Origin: Paenibacillus antarcticus
GTDB lineage: Bacteria; Bacillota; Bacilli; Paenibacillales; Paenibacillaceae
Reading direction: 5' to 3'
Length of the DNA stretch: 64,000 bases
NCBI RefSeq assembly: GCF_001637225.1
Contig: NZ_LVJI01000001.1
Coordinates: forward strand, 62,001-126,000
The notes beneath the pieces were generated by a model. That model saw only the letters and a list, made by a program, of their open reading frames with translations, was not told where the DNA came from and searched no databases. A program made the position numbers and the translations under genes. This document shows positions 41,891-52,335 of the stretch, in pieces; within the stretch, counting starts at the first letter, position 1; the number at the start of each line of letters is the position of its first letter.

Positions 41891-41946
41891 AACCAGTATA
41901 GCCCAGAAAACCTACGTTTAAGGTTTCCGGGCTATACTGGTTTGTT
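41891..41946. terminator. Bidirectional terminator between the LysR gene and ktrA
   Basis: AACCAGTATAGCCC / GGGCTATACTGGTT, with an inner AACCT / AGGTT stem. It lies between convergent genes with moderate T-richness on the plus strand. Confidence 0.85.
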
Positions 41947-41964
41947 CTATATGCGTTTAAATTT

Positions 41965-42633
41965 TTAATTATCATGCATTACTTCATTCTCAAACTGTTC
42001 AATATTCGCGTTCGAACCAATAATGACCATAATATCATCCGTTCGAACCTGATCCATCCCTGTTGGAGCTACTATAATTCCCTCTGCTCTGTGTAACGCT
42101 ACGATACTACATCCAAATCTCGAACGCGTATTTATCTCTGTTAGTGTCTTGCCATTAAGACACACAGGAACTTTCATTTCTACTATGCTGTAGTCTTTAG
42201 AGAGTTCAATATAATCCAACAGATTAGGCGTTACCAGTTGATGTGCAACTCGAATGCCCATATCTCTCTCAGGATACACCACCCGATCTACACCTAGTTT
42301 CTCAAGTGCTCTTCCATGAAGAACAGAGATCGCCTTAGCTATGACTGTAGATACGCCTAAATCCTTTAGCAGTATAGCTGCAAGAATACTCGTCTGGATA
42401 TCCTCTCCGATAGCCACAATGCCACAATCGAAATTACGAACACCAAGTGATTTCAACACTTCTTCATCTGAAGCATCTGCTACAACTGCATAAGTCAGCA
42501 AATCACTCATATCACTTACAATCTCTTCATTTCGATCAATACCTAGTACTTCATAATTCAGTGCCATGAGTTCTAGTGCTATCGACGATCCAAAACGTCC
42601 TAAGCCAATAACAACAAATTGCTGTTTTTTCAT
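41965..42633 (-). CDS. ktrA: Potassium uptake regulatory subunit KtrA/KtrC (RCK)
   Basis: A 222-residue cytoplasmic ring protein: Rossmann RCK-N domain with FVVIGLGRFGSSIALEL and DASDEEVL, and an RCK-C domain from about residue 135 (IVEMKVPVCLNGKTLTEI) of the kind that binds c-di-AMP. It gates the KtrB pore with ATP/ADP. It follows ktrB by 39 bp and shares its riboswitch-led transcript. KtrA versus KtrC naming is not resolved. Confidence 0.93.
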   Translation of the reverse strand: MKKQQFVVIGLGRFGSSIALELMALNYEVLGIDRNEEIVSDMSDLLTYAVVADASDEEVLKSLGVRNFDCGIVAIGEDIQTSILAAILLKDLGVSTVIAKAISVLHGRALEKLGVDRVVYPERDMGIRVAHQLVTPNLLDYIELSKDYSIVEMKVPVCLNGKTLTEINTRSRFGCSIVALHRAEGIIVAPTGMDQVRTDDIMVIIGSNANIEQFENEVMHDN

Positions 42634-42672
42634 TCCTCTTTCAGTACTCCTTCATCTATCTCAATTTCCTTA

Positions 42673-44013
42673 CTATCCTATAATAATTTTGCCTTCTGGA
42701 TGACGATATAACTCTTTACCTTTTTTCGGTCCAAGAGCATAAGCCATAGTTAATGGTCCAAGTCGACCCGCAAACATCGTAAGGCTGATGAGGATCTTAC
42801 CTATAAGACTAAGCTTCGTTGTTAATCCCATGGTTAAACCTACCGTACCGAAAGCAGAAGTTGTCTCATATAATATCATTAAAAAAGGACTATCTTCTGT
42901 CGTGGACAACACCATCGCTACACTCAATACGAGCAAGAGTGCAAGCAACGTAATCGTTAACGCCTTAAATATCCTTTCTTGCGCAAGACGATACCGGAAC
43001 AACACGATATCTTCACGGCCACGCAACATCGAAATAACAGCTCCAATAATAATGGTAAAGGTCGTCGTTTTAATACCACCACCGGTCGATCCTGGAGAAG
43101 CACCAATAAACATCAGAATAATCATAAAGAATTGAGATGCCTGCCTCATACCTCCTAAATCAATCGTGTTCGCTCCAGCGGTTCTTGGTGTAACCGATTG
43201 GAAGAAGGATCCTAGAATCTTCCCTCCCCAATTCAGTGACCCTAGTGTTCTTGGATTGGAATACTCGAATACGAATATAACAATCGCTCCGAACACGATC
43301 AAGAATGCTGTCATGGACAGTACCACTTTGGAGTGTAAGGATATTCTACGTGTTCTCTTGAAATCCACCAAATCAGACAGAACAATAAATCCAATCCCAC
43401 CTGATACAATCAAGAACATGACAACAAAATTCACTAGCGGATCATATACATAACCTGTAAGGCTACGGAAGTCACCGAACAGATCGAATCCAGCATTGTT
43501 GAACATGGAAATCGCATGAAAAATACCAAAGTATAAAGCTTTTCCAAAAGGCATATCAATAGACCATCGGATGGTCAAAAGAATGGCTGCAACACCTTCA
43601 ATAATTAGTGAAAAGAATAATACCTTTCGAATTAAGCGTACGATGCCTTCCATTGTGTTCTGGTTCATCGCTTCTTGAAGCAGTAAGCGATCACGAAGTG
43701 AAATTCTACGTTTCAGTATTAGAGCAAATAAGGTCGCCATCGTCATAAAACCAATCCCGCCAACTTGAATGAGCATAATAATAACCACTTGTCCGAACAT
43801 CGTAAAGAATGTCCCTGTATCTTTTACGACCAATCCGGTTACACACGTTGCTGATGTCGCAGTAAATAAGGCATCAATAAAGGCTAGAGGTTTCCCCGTT
43901 GTATTAGCGATAGGTAACGTAAGTAAAAGAGTTCCCAGCAATATAATGCTAGCAAATCCCATTACTAGAATTTGTGGAGGAGATAATTTGAACCAGCTAA
44001 ACTTCCATTTCAA
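42673..44013 (-). CDS. ktrB: Potassium uptake channel subunit KtrB/TrkH type
   Basis: A 446-residue membrane protein with four TM-pore-TM repeats; the pore loops show SATCVTGLV, FNNAGFDLFG, TPRTAGANT and SAFGTVGLTMG, each with the selectivity-filter Gly. TTG at 44011-44013, eight bases after AAAAGGGG, is preferred over the GTG nine bases earlier, which overlaps that motif. Preceded by a c-di-AMP riboswitch, which fits known regulation of Ktr K+ uptake. Confidence 0.94.
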   Translation of the reverse strand: MKWKFSWFKLSPPQILVMGFASIILLGTLLLTLPIANTTGKPLAFIDALFTATSATCVTGLVVKDTGTFFTMFGQVVIIMLIQVGGIGFMTMATLFALILKRRISLRDRLLLQEAMNQNTMEGIVRLIRKVLFFSLIIEGVAAILLTIRWSIDMPFGKALYFGIFHAISMFNNAGFDLFGDFRSLTGYVYDPLVNFVVMFLIVSGGIGFIVLSDLVDFKRTRRISLHSKVVLSMTAFLIVFGAIVIFVFEYSNPRTLGSLNWGGKILGSFFQSVTPRTAGANTIDLGGMRQASQFFMIILMFIGASPGSTGGGIKTTTFTIIIGAVISMLRGREDIVLFRYRLAQERIFKALTITLLALLLVLSVAMVLSTTEDSPFLMILYETTSAFGTVGLTMGLTTKLSLIGKILISLTMFAGRLGPLTMAYALGPKKGKELYRHPEGKIIIG

Positions 44014-44098
44014 TATGATCACCCCTTTTCAAAAATATAAGAAAGTATGTCGCTTTTTTTCACCAAAGGACTGCGCATCCATTTATATTTGGTCAACG

Positions 44099-44124
44099 AA
44101 AAAAGACACTGGAATTCCAATGCC
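44099..44124 (-). terminator. Expression-platform terminator of the c-di-AMP riboswitch
   Basis: GGCATTGG / CCAGTGTC with an AATT loop pairs fully if G-U is allowed, and is followed by six T residues on the minus strand. Confidence 0.85.
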
Positions 44125-44275
44125 TCTCGGGTTGGTTCCTGCTAGCATATCGCCTACGAGGTTAGCTGACGGATTCGGGTATGCACAGGTTACCCTATTC
44201 GTTGAATAAACAACGAAATTCACCCCATAAAAAATGGTTCCCCCATATTTCTTATGAAAATTCGGCGCATTATTG
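44099..44275 (-). promoter_or_regulatory. ydaO-type c-di-AMP riboswitch upstream of ktrBA
   Basis: On the minus strand the conserved ydaO blocks appear in order: TGGGGGAACCA, GGGGTGAAT, AGGGTAACC, then CCCGAATCCGTCAGCTAACC followed by CTCGTAGGC. A terminator hairpin follows at 44099-44124. Binding of c-di-AMP should favour termination, lowering K+ uptake. Confidence 0.95.
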
Positions 44276-44526
44276 AATTGCATTCCGATTATAATCTTTA
44301 TACAGGAACAGTACAAAGTCATTTTTGGAACAAATGTGTTGATATTGAATGAAAAGAAGCTAAATAATGCGTATGAACACTCAATCCCTCTCTTTATATA
44401 TTATTACCTTCGTAATCATCTTGTTTTCGCACATCACACTTTACAATTACTGGATTTAGCGCTGAAATCTGTGTTATGTTAACTATACTCAAGAAGAAAG
44501 ACCATCTAAATCTAGGAGGAAATTCA
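44276..44526. other. Intergenic stretch holding divergent promoters of ktrBA and the CPBP gene
   Basis: AT-rich, 251 bp. It must contain the ktr leader promoter and the CPBP promoter; apart from the CPBP ribosome-binding site AGGAGG (about 44514) I see no clear gene or motif. Confidence 0.5.
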
Positions 44527-46176
44527 ATGAATGTTACAGGACAGCCTTTGAAGCTCAAGACCAATTATAAGGTTCTGAGTTTACTCGGGGCTATCGGTCT
44601 GATTCTGTTTATGATTATCCAAGTGTTTCCTGGTACTGCATCGGATACATTGGAGCAGCAAAGCACCGGAATCATCACTAAGGAACAAGCTCTAGAAGTT
44701 GCAACGCAATATGCTGAGTCACAACTTCATATACATATATTGAGTAATCCTGACACGCTGGTTACATATCAATCTAACTCTGATATCTACGGTTATTTAT
44801 CTAAAGAGAAACTAATAAAGAAGTATAATACAACTTTTGAGAAGAGATATCCTTACGATGTGTATCGTGTCCGTCTACAAGAGAGCGAACGTGGACCTTT
44901 TCTCAATATTGATGTACATATGAATACAGGGGAAATCGTAGCTTATGCGCAAGAAAAAGAAACCAACTTTGCCTCGACTGAACCTACGAAAGAATCCATG
45001 AGTACAACAAATAAGAAAAAACTCGCTGAACCATGGCTTACGAAATTAGGCTATGATCCAGAGAAGCTCACCATTGTGCAAAAAGACAAAAATACGCTTA
45101 CCTATTCAGATTACAATGTAACCATTGGTGAGGCGGTATTACAGCTTAAGTTCGCTTTTGGCACAGACAGGATTGTATCCTTTCAACCTGCTTTTACAAC
45201 ACCTGCAGAACATACTGCTTATGTTGAAAAAGAACACACCAAAGCCGTCTGGTTAACCCTGCTAGGATATGGCCTTCTAACTTTAGCACTTGGCGTACTC
45301 GCTATTGTTTATAGTGCTTTGACAAGACGATATACCTCTTTCGTTAGAGGTATATTCCTAAGTTCCTTTTATTTCATTGTTTCTATGCTAAGCACTTTTA
45401 ACATGTTACCTGCATTGGAAGCGGAAGGACTCACAGGAACATCCCTAATCTTAGGACTGATCTTTCAAGGTTTACTCACATTGGTCATGGCTGCGTTATT
45501 GTACTTCTCCCTGATCGGTGGAGATGGCTTATGGAAGAAGGAAGTTGGACTTAATCCGTGGCCACGTGGCAAAGAATCTGGGTATGGATCGTATGTACTT
45601 CATAGCATGTTTGTCGGATATTTATGGGCACTTATATTATTAGGTGTTCAATCGATTATCTATTTCATACTCGATTTAACGCTTCATAGTTGGTCTACAA
45701 CAGATGCAAGTCAATCTCCAATTAACATGGTATATCCTTGGATGCTACCGCTATTAGCATGGGTTGCTGGAATTTCGGAAGAAGCGGTTTATCGCTTATT
45801 CGGAATTAGAATGATGAAGAAGATTGTCAAGAACACCTTTGTGGCCTGCCTGATTCCTTCGATTATCTGGGCATTCGGTCATACGCTTTATCCTATTTAT
45901 CCCGTTATTTCAAGACCAATAGAGCTTGTCATAATCGGGCTTCTATTCAGCTTTATATTCCTGCGTTATGGCTACATTACTGTCATGTTCAGCCATGTAG
46001 TATTTAATAGCATTCTCATGGGTTTCAGCTTATTCACACTGAATGATACCACTAATATTACGGCCGGAATTGTATCTATGATCATGCCATTTATCGTAGC
46101 ATCCGTGATATACCTGTTTTACGCTAGAAAAAAAGAGAAGCCGTATGTTACGACTCCTCCTGAAGTGCTGCAATAA
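44527..46176 (+). CDS. CPBP-family intramembrane metalloprotease (Abi)
   Basis: A 549-residue membrane protein from ATG at 44527, seven bases after AGGAGG. One TM segment near residue 25, then an outside region to ~230 with YdcP/PepSY-like repeats ([16 protein letters not shown]), then about eight TM segments. The protease motif [15 protein letters not shown], followed by [10 protein letters not shown] and the H of [11 protein letters not shown], marks the Abi/CPBP active site. The large external domain may sense a ligand. The gene overlaps uvrC by 29 bp at the 3' end. Confidence 0.9.
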   Translation: MNVTGQPLKLKTNYKVLSLLGAIGLILFMIIQVFPGTASDTLEQQSTGIITKEQALEVATQYAESQLHIHILSNPDTLVTYQSNSDIYGYLSKEKLIKKYNTTFEKRYPYDVYRVRLQESERGPFLNIDVHMNTGEIVAYAQEKETNFASTEPTKESMSTTNKKKLAEPWLTKLGYDPEKLTIVQKDKNTLTYSDYNVTIGEAVLQLKFAFGTDRIVSFQPAFTTPAEHTAYVEKEHTKAVWLTLLGYGLLTLALGVLAIVYSALTRRYTSFVRGIFLSSFYFIVSMLSTFNMLPALEAEGLTGTSLILGLIFQGLLTLVMAALLYFSLIGGDGLWKKEVGLNPWPRGKESGYGSYVLHSMFVGYLWALILLGVQSIIYFILDLTLHSWSTTDASQSPINMVYPWMLPLLAWVAGISEEAVYRLFGIRMMKKIVKNTFVACLIPSIIWAFGHTLYPIYPVISRPIELVIIGLLFSFIFLRYGYITVMFSHVVFNSILMGFSLFTLNDTTNITAGIVSMIMPFIVASVIYLFYARKKEKPYVTTPPEVLQ

Positions 46177-48154
46177 TTTGTGAGGCTAGTTTCTCACCAA
46201 TAGAGAGAGGCCGGAAGTCTTCGACGCTGGCCTCTCTTATTTTTTTGAGAGAACCGAAATGCTTCAGCATCAGCTTACGGCGTTTCTCTCCCACGCCAGG
46301 TATAGCATCGAGCTGGGATGTAACCATCGATTTACCACGTAGTTCACGATGGAAGGTGATTGCAAAGCGATGCACCTCCTCTTGAATACGTTGTAATAGA
46401 TAGAATTCTTGACTATCCCGAGGCAGTGTTATGACCTCTGCTGGCTCACCGATCATAAGCTGTGAAGTTCTATGTTTAACATCCTTCACGAGTCCACATA
46501 CAGGAATAAACAACCCTAGCTCATTCTCCAGTACGTCCATCGCCGCAGCAATTTGTCCTTTCCCTCCATCAACTACTATCAGGTCCGGCATCTCCAAATT
46601 TTCCTTCAATACTCGTTCATACCGTCTGCGAATGACTTCTCGCATCGTACTATAATCATCTGCTCCAACGACGGTTCGAATCTTGTACTTTCTATACTCT
46701 TTCTTATCCGGTTTACCATCTATAAATACAATCATTGCTGATACTGGATTAGTTCCTTGAATATTAGAATTATCAAAAGCCTCAATACGATGTAGTGAAT
46801 GAATACCAATGGCTTCGCCTAAGTTTGCAGCTGCTATGGATGTACGCTCTTCGTCACGCTCAATTAGTCTGAACTTCTCATCAAGAGAGACTCTAGCATT
46901 CTCAGCAGCCATCCCTACCATCTGTTTCTTCAATCCTCGCTGCGGTATATATACTTTAATACCCAACCATTCCTGAAGTGCAGAAACAATATTAACATCA
47001 TCAACACTTCCCATTAAGAGAGATGCACGTGGATCATTAACAGATTCAGACTCACTTACAGATGTTTCATTTATATCAACCTTGTCACCATTAACTTCTT
47101 CAGCGTTCAGCATTACTTCATTCTGACCATTGCCTACGTTATTACCTTGTGTAATCTTAATCTCAATTCCAGCCTCTACCATATTCAGCTCGGGTAATAG
47201 AATTTCTTGCGGTAGCGCTGGATTGTCACTGTAATATTGTGTAACGAAAGTCATAAAGTCGCTATAGGCTTCCCCGTAAAATGGAAATACAGAAGCATGC
47301 CGCTGAACCATCTTCCCTTTACGCATATAGAGTATCTGAACACACATCCAGCCTTTATCGACTGCAAAGCCCAGAACATCCCGATCTCTTGTATCCGACG
47401 TCGTAATTTTTTGCTTCTCCATGATGGCATCAATGTTCATGATCTGATCACGAAGTTCTTTAGCTCGTTCGAAATATAGTTCTTCTGAAGCTTCCAACAT
47501 CTTACGCTGAAGCTCCTTCTTTATGACCTCGTGTCCACCACTGAGAAAAGAGCTAATCTCTTGTATTATCTGATCGTAAGATTGTTGTTCGACCTCTTTC
47601 TCACATGGAGCTAGACACTGTCCCATATGGAAATACAAGCATACTTCCTTCGGTAGTACACCACATTTACGTAATGGATACATTCGATCTAATAACTTCT
47701 TGGTCTGCTGCGCGGCATAAGCATTTGGATATGGACCGAAATATTTCGCCTTATCCTTTAAGACACGTCGTGTCACTTCTAATCTTGGATGTAACTCATT
47801 CGTAATTTTGATATACGGGAATGTCTTATCATCCTTAAGCAGAACATTGTATCTCGGTTGATGTCCCTTTATGAGATTGCACTCCAAAATAAGTGCCTCC
47901 ATATTACTTCCCGTTACAATATATTCGAAGTCACGGATATCAGATACGAGCATCTGTGTTTTACCATTATGACTCCCCGTAAAATAAGATCTAACCCGAT
48001 TCTTAAGTACCTTTGCCTTACCAACGTAAATAATGGTGCCTTCACTATTCTTCATCAGATAGCACCCAGGGAGGTCAGGCAAGAGAGCTAACTTATTGCG
48101 AATATGATCCTGCGCCTTCTCTTTCTCTTGTATATCCTTGGTCAAATCATCCAT
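46148..48154 (-). CDS. uvrC: Excinuclease ABC subunit C
   Basis: A 668-residue DNA repair endonuclease. GIY-YIG nuclease at 24-110 ([20 protein letters not shown]), Cys-rich linker ([20 protein letters not shown]), UVR motif at ~205-245, RNase H-like nuclease ([25 protein letters not shown]) and C-terminal helix-hairpin-helix ([17 protein letters not shown]). Most relatives have ~590-600 residues; the extra length is mainly an acidic, low-complexity insert at ~324-388. The two ends of the insert do not disrupt the motifs. ATG has GGGAGGT upstream. Confidence 0.95.
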   Translation of the reverse strand: MDDLTKDIQEKEKAQDHIRNKLALLPDLPGCYLMKNSEGTIIYVGKAKVLKNRVRSYFTGSHNGKTQMLVSDIRDFEYIVTGSNMEALILECNLIKGHQPRYNVLLKDDKTFPYIKITNELHPRLEVTRRVLKDKAKYFGPYPNAYAAQQTKKLLDRMYPLRKCGVLPKEVCLYFHMGQCLAPCEKEVEQQSYDQIIQEISSFLSGGHEVIKKELQRKMLEASEELYFERAKELRDQIMNIDAIMEKQKITTSDTRDRDVLGFAVDKGWMCVQILYMRKGKMVQRHASVFPFYGEAYSDFMTFVTQYYSDNPALPQEILLPELNMVEAGIEIKITQGNNVGNGQNEVMLNAEEVNGDKVDINETSVSESESVNDPRASLLMGSVDDVNIVSALQEWLGIKVYIPQRGLKKQMVGMAAENARVSLDEKFRLIERDEERTSIAAANLGEAIGIHSLHRIEAFDNSNIQGTNPVSAMIVFIDGKPDKKEYRKYKIRTVVGADDYSTMREVIRRRYERVLKENLEMPDLIVVDGGKGQIAAAMDVLENELGLFIPVCGLVKDVKHRTSQLMIGEPAEVITLPRDSQEFYLLQRIQEEVHRFAITFHRELRGKSMVTSQLDAIPGVGEKRRKLMLKHFGSLKKIREASVEDFRPLSIGEKLASQIIAALQEES

Positions 48155-48254
48155 TTGTATGTCATTACCTCCCCCAGTAAAATGACTATTTTCTATATAT
48201 TAAAATCCAATTATGCTCTATTCTCAATTAGCTTAAGTATCCATCATTCTAATA

Positions 48255-48282
48255 AAGCGCCCCCGAAAAACCGGAGGCGCTT
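48255..48282 (-). terminator. Hairpin after trxA
   Basis: AAGCGCC / GGCGCTT with an inner CCG / CGG pair, 18 bp past the trxA stop. The T-run on the minus strand is weak. Confidence 0.7.
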
Positions 48283-48299
48283 AGTGTATTGCTCAATTC

Positions 48300-48617
48300 T
48301 TACTGGTGCTTAGAAAGCATGTTCTTCAATGCATCTTTGGAGTTCAATCCAACTACTTTATCAACCGGTTGACCGTCTTTAAAGACAATCAATGTTGGAA
48401 TACTCATTACACCAAAGCGAGATGCTGTTTCAGGATTCTCATCCACATTCACTTTAGCGATCTTAACACTGTCACCTAGTTCGGAAGATAGTTCATCCAA
48501 GATAGGAGCGATCATCTTACAAGGACCACACCAAGGCGCCCAGAAATCAACCAAAACCGTTCCTTGTCCTTCCACTTCTGTGATAAAGGACTGATCGGAT
48601 ACATTAACAATTGCCAT
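48300..48617 (-). CDS. trxA: Thioredoxin
   Basis: A 105-residue thioredoxin with the active site [10 protein letters not shown] and the cis-Pro segment [12 protein letters not shown]. It reduces protein disulfides in the cytoplasm. AAGGAGG precedes the ATG. Single-gene unit with its own promoter and terminator. Confidence 0.97.
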   Translation of the reverse strand: MAIVNVSDQSFITEVEGQGTVLVDFWAPWCGPCKMIAPILDELSSELGDSVKIAKVNVDENPETASRFGVMSIPTLIVFKDGQPVDKVVGLNSKDALKNMLSKHQ

Positions 48618-48684
48618 GATATTTCTCCTCCTTATTTAGGAAAGTTCAATGAATTTAAACTGATACGTCTTTGTGGACAGTTCA

Positions 48685-48714
48685 AGTATACCACATTATT
48701 ATAAGCAAAGGAAA
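48685..48714 (-). promoter_or_regulatory. Candidate SigA promoter of trxA
   Basis: On the minus strand TTTCCT and TATACT are 18 bases apart; the -10 has an extended TGG. It lies about 68 bases before the ATG. Confidence 0.45.
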
Positions 48715-48848
48715 ATATCAAATCCAATAATATTCAGTAATTCTTTACAAGTTAATTTAGAATTGAGTATACTTGGGTTAACTCAGGTCTATTTGTATAT
48801 GATTATTATCATGCGCAAAAACAAGATCTTTATGAGGAGGAATGAAGC

Positions 48849-49007
48849 ATGGAAGCAAAAGTATATTTAAATGATCCTCGGGAACATGTAAATGAAGAAC
48901 CCCGCGATGATTTTGGAGATTTAATGCTTGGATTTGGTGGAATGTTCTTATTCTTGGCCGTTCTATTCTTCGGAATGATCATCATCAAGTTCATTGTCTC
49001 TGGTTAA
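48849..49007 (+). CDS. Small single-pass membrane protein
   Basis: A 52-residue gene, ATG at 48849 eight bases after AGGAGG, stop at 49005-49007. It begins MEAKVYLNDPREHVNEEPRD, an acidic hydrophilic head, then a single membrane helix from about residue 28 (GFGGMFLFLAVLFFGMIII) and a short KFIVSG tail. Not recognised; size and layout resemble YqzM-like small Firmicute proteins. A strong terminator follows 25 bp later, supporting a real unit. Confidence 0.75.
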   Translation: MEAKVYLNDPREHVNEEPRDDFGDLMLGFGGMFLFLAVLFFGMIIIKFIVSG

Positions 49008-49031
49008 TCTTGGATCATTAAAGGAACACCG

Positions 49032-49073
49032 AAAAGTCTGATCTCCTAATTTACTAGGGGATCAGACTTTTTA
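49032..49073 (+). terminator. Intrinsic terminator between the small membrane protein and dnaI
   Basis: AAAAGTCTGATC / GATCAGACTTTTT with an inner TCCT / AGGG pairing. It lies between convergent genes and has a T-run on the plus strand. Confidence 0.88.
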
Positions 49074-49090
49074 AATTTGGATATAGATAA

Positions 49091-50044
49091 TTAGTGTTTA
49101 CCGCGTTGATTTTCACCGTGAAGGTTAACCACATCCACGAATGGGGAGATTCGATCCATTAATCGTTGACCTTTATTTCCCTCTTCCCCATCCTTATTCG
49201 TAAAGCTAAGATGCTTCTCAAGACCATCAAGTGTGTAATTTGATGTATAGAATGTAGGTTTACGATTCATCCGATAGTTCAAGATAGACCCCATAATATG
49301 ATCACGCGCCCACGGATTTAAATTCTCTGCCCCAATATCATCAAAAATAAGTAAATCACAGTTCTTCATCAGTTCTGTACTTTCCTTCAACTTCACATTA
49401 TCCATCATCATAGACTTCAAATCCTCAACGAAGTCTGGCATGTAGACAATGACGCCAGTAAGCCCCGCGATCGCAAGTTCATGTAGCATATAACTCATAA
49501 GAAATGTTTTTCCCGTTCCGAAAGAACCATAAAGGTATAACCCTCGTGTGGATAGCCCATTCTCTTTCGTCTCACGAATATAGCGAAACACTTGTTGTAC
49601 AGCAGGAGCACGCAGACGGTCCTTACCCATAATTTCTACTTCTTTATATCCTTCATTTAAAGCACGCTCATCTACATAGAAGCTCCGAATGCGCTTCTTC
49701 ACCTGATCATCATGTTGTTTCGTCAAATGAAGCGAGCACGGTGCCTTCCGTTCATATAGCTCAGCATTCCCGTTCACCGTCTGTACACCTAGCTTACTGA
49801 AATGACCTTGAAAGTCATTCGGACAATTGGCAAGCCCGGGGCAGTTATCACAATTACGCTTGTCCCCAACATACTGATATAAGCGGCTTACGTTGAGACG
49901 CAGCTTAGAATCATCCAATTCAGGATAAAGTGTACGTAATTCCTTAATCAGTGGATGGCTGAACAGTTCATCTTCTATCGCTTGTGACTGTCGCCGAAAT
50001 GAAGGATTCTTCATCTGCTGAAGTAATTCTCCTAAAGATTCCAC
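49091..50044 (-). CDS. dnaI: Primosomal helicase loader DnaI
   Basis: A 317-residue AAA+ protein. The N-terminal domain has a zinc motif (CDNCPGLANCPND) that binds the DnaC helicase; the C-terminal ATPase has Walker A LYGSFGTGKT, Walker B LLIFDDIGAEN and the sensor region ILNYRMNRKPTFYTSNY. It loads the replicative helicase at origins and stalled forks. GTG start after AAAGGAGG. It follows dnaB by 49 bp, as in Bacillus. Confidence 0.95.
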   Translation of the reverse strand: MESLGELLQQMKNPSFRRQSQAIEDELFSHPLIKELRTLYPELDDSKLRLNVSRLYQYVGDKRNCDNCPGLANCPNDFQGHFSKLGVQTVNGNAELYERKAPCSLHLTKQHDDQVKKRIRSFYVDERALNEGYKEVEIMGKDRLRAPAVQQVFRYIRETKENGLSTRGLYLYGSFGTGKTFLMSYMLHELAIAGLTGVIVYMPDFVEDLKSMMMDNVKLKESTELMKNCDLLIFDDIGAENLNPWARDHIMGSILNYRMNRKPTFYTSNYTLDGLEKHLSFTNKDGEEGNKGQRLMDRISPFVDVVNLHGENQRGKH

Positions 50045-50093
50045 GTCTCACCCTCCTTTAAAAGTCAAATGAATATAATGAGACTATTCATAC

Positions 50094-51608
50094 TTAACCT
50101 TGTTTCTTACTTGCTTGAATTTCAGCAGCCATCTTCATCATTTCTTCAAATTCTTCTTCAGATACCAAATCACCTTGACTGTTATCCTTAGCAATTGGAA
50201 TTTCCGGCTTCGCTTTGGTCTGCTTGTTGTTGCCGTAAGTTCGAGTACGCGACCCGCCTGATGCAGCTGCCTGTTTCCCTTTTACTTTAGACTGATCTTT
50301 GATGTATTGTACTGCCTTCTCGTAAGAATTTATCTGTTTCAATAGCATATTAGATGCAATAGCCTCTACAAAATTTCGGTTGATACGTTGATCTCCACCA
50401 GAAGCCAAAAGCGACATTAAATAATGAATAAGTACATTAATGACTTCACCAGGCAATTTGTAGCTTAGATCAATCTTTTCAAATATATCAATTAAATTAT
50501 CCGGTACAGCGCCCGGGAAAAAAGTTTTAAGTAATTTCGTATAAGGTTCGTTTCGAAGCATCATATTATACTGATGAACATCACATTTCGATTTAAACTG
50601 TATCGGTACCTCAACATAATACTCCATTTGTACCGCATGTTCCAATTGAAGGGATCCCTCTGGATTGTCTTCCTCTTGTCGAATGGATATTATTTTGCCA
50701 GCTAACACTTCACGTTGTTCCTGCCTCTTCTTTCCTTGACGGAAGTGTAGGTTGGCTTGATGTTGCAATTCATCGAGGATGATATCTCCTTGCGGTGTAA
50801 ATATACCATCTTCATCAAGCAGACGACATAAATCTTGAACATTCAGCTCATACTTATTAACAACATAATTCACAATGCCCATTTGTTCAAAGTTAAACCG
50901 AAGCTTCTCGACGTATTCTCGATTAACGGATTCTCTTGGAAAACGAAGAATAATATCAGCATAATTCAGGCCATTACTTTCTTCCCCTGCTTGCAGACCA
51001 GACTGTCTAGTCGTAGAAACTTCTGAAAGAGCTTGCTCTAACTCATAATCAATTACATGGGTATTCAGTTCAAAAATTTCATAAAAAGGTACTGAAATAT
51101 TCTCTTTGTTCTGCTTGGCTCCTGACCATTCCTCAGGTTCCTTAATCCATAGTTCCTCTCGCAACGAGAGCACGGCAAATTTACCTATCTTATCTCGTAA
51201 CAAGAGTGTTAAGTGCTGCGTATTAAAGAATTCCGTTGGAGATAAAGGTGCCGTTAATTCGTACTCGTACATATAATCGTCGTTCTCAGGTACATAGATA
51301 CGACTTGTTTGTAACAGACCTACCGCTTCAAGCTTGGAAGCTTGCTCGATTAGAAATTTCCGCCCAGTCTCACTAGGTTCCATACCAAGGGTTAAGAAAA
51401 GACGGCGTTGTTGTTCTATTCTAGAATAACCAATTTTCTCTATAGGAAGTTGTTGAAACAACAAATGATAGAAACTTATAGCGAATGCACCGACCATGGG
51501 TTGATAGATACTATGGAGCATTCTGTTATCAAGACTGCTCAAGCAGAACTCGCGATAAACACAGTATTGATGGTTCTCGGTATAATGTAGAAGACTCTTT
51601 ATGCGCAT
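50094..51608 (-). CDS. dnaB: Replication initiation/membrane attachment protein DnaB
   Basis: A 504-residue DnaD/DnaB-family primosome protein. The N-terminal winged helix region (FCLSSLDNRMLHSIYQPMVGAFAISFYHLL) is a good match, with the DnaD-like domain at about residues 345-430 (LKTFFPGAVPDNLIDIFEKI, YKLPGEVINVLIHYLM) and a charged C-terminal tail. It acts with DnaD and DnaI in helicase loading. The neighbour nrdR of Bacillus is absent here. Confidence 0.93.
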   Translation of the reverse strand: MRIKSLLHYTENHQYCVYREFCLSSLDNRMLHSIYQPMVGAFAISFYHLLFQQLPIEKIGYSRIEQQRRLFLTLGMEPSETGRKFLIEQASKLEAVGLLQTSRIYVPENDDYMYEYELTAPLSPTEFFNTQHLTLLLRDKIGKFAVLSLREELWIKEPEEWSGAKQNKENISVPFYEIFELNTHVIDYELEQALSEVSTTRQSGLQAGEESNGLNYADIILRFPRESVNREYVEKLRFNFEQMGIVNYVVNKYELNVQDLCRLLDEDGIFTPQGDIILDELQHQANLHFRQGKKRQEQREVLAGKIISIRQEEDNPEGSLQLEHAVQMEYYVEVPIQFKSKCDVHQYNMMLRNEPYTKLLKTFFPGAVPDNLIDIFEKIDLSYKLPGEVINVLIHYLMSLLASGGDQRINRNFVEAIASNMLLKQINSYEKAVQYIKDQSKVKGKQAAASGGSRTRTYGNNKQTKAKPEIPIAKDNSQGDLVSEEEFEEMMKMAAEIQASKKQG

Positions 51609-51779
51609 CGTTTACCTCCCATCGTTTACATTGACTCCTTCTATTCTATCATAATTCTTACTGTTCGTTCGACGTATTTCGTGTTTATATCACATGAATT
51701 TATATCCATCCTATGGGGTTTAATCAAATATCATCACGAACCCTTGATCATAATATGAAATCTTTGTAACAAACAACAA

Positions 51780-51806
51780 AGCAGCCCTTCCTAGGGAAGA
51801 GCTGCT
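51780..51806 (-). terminator. Intrinsic terminator of yuiB
   Basis: AGCAGC / GCTGCT and CTTCC / GGAAG stems, with a T-rich tail (TTTGTTGTTTG) on the minus strand. Confidence 0.78.
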
Positions 51807-51821
51807 CACAAAAGGCTTTCA

Positions 51822-52115
51822 TTAGAACATGGTGTACCCACCTTGACGCAATTTCTTAATCGCCCATCCACTAATAAAGGCACCAACTAATCCAGCTAAA
51901 CCCGTAAGATAGTCAACGATATGAAACGAACCTAGATGCGTTCCAAGCGGCATACTATGATCCCACAAAGAATATATAACAATAGGTAAGATGACAATTA
52001 CAAACAAATAACACGGGAACCACGTCGTTTTCATTAACATATTAAGAATAAAGCCAATGCCGAACATCATCACAAAAAAAAGTACCATCAGTACAAGCAC
52101 AGGGATAAATTGCAT
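51822..52115 (-). CDS. yuiB: YuiB-like membrane protein
   Basis: A 97-residue protein with three hydrophobic segments (LVLMVLFFVMMFGIGFILN, CYLFVIVILPIVIYSL, LTGLAGLVGAFISGWAI) and conserved TTWFPCY. The pattern and the surrounding NDH-2 and YumC-type reductase genes match YuiB of Bacillus, whose role is unknown. GAGGTG lies 11 bases before the ATG. Divergent from hemQ. Confidence 0.8.
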   Translation of the reverse strand: MQFIPVLVLMVLFFVMMFGIGFILNMLMKTTWFPCYLFVIVILPIVIYSLWDHSMPLGTHLGSFHIVDYLTGLAGLVGAFISGWAIKKLRQGGYTMF

Positions 52116-52335
52116 ACGGGCTATTTCACCTCTTCTTCATATCGCGCCTATTCCATTATTCCAATAAAAAACGGCATAAATTAACATACGCTAGTAGATA
52201 GTTTACTAGAAAAATTGTCATGAAGCAACGAAGATTATGTAAAGATTGTGTCTTCGTTTGCTCTTATACTTATTCATGGGATACAATGTGAGCATAGCAA
52301 TATGTAATTACCTATACTTAGGAGTGATTAAGCAC

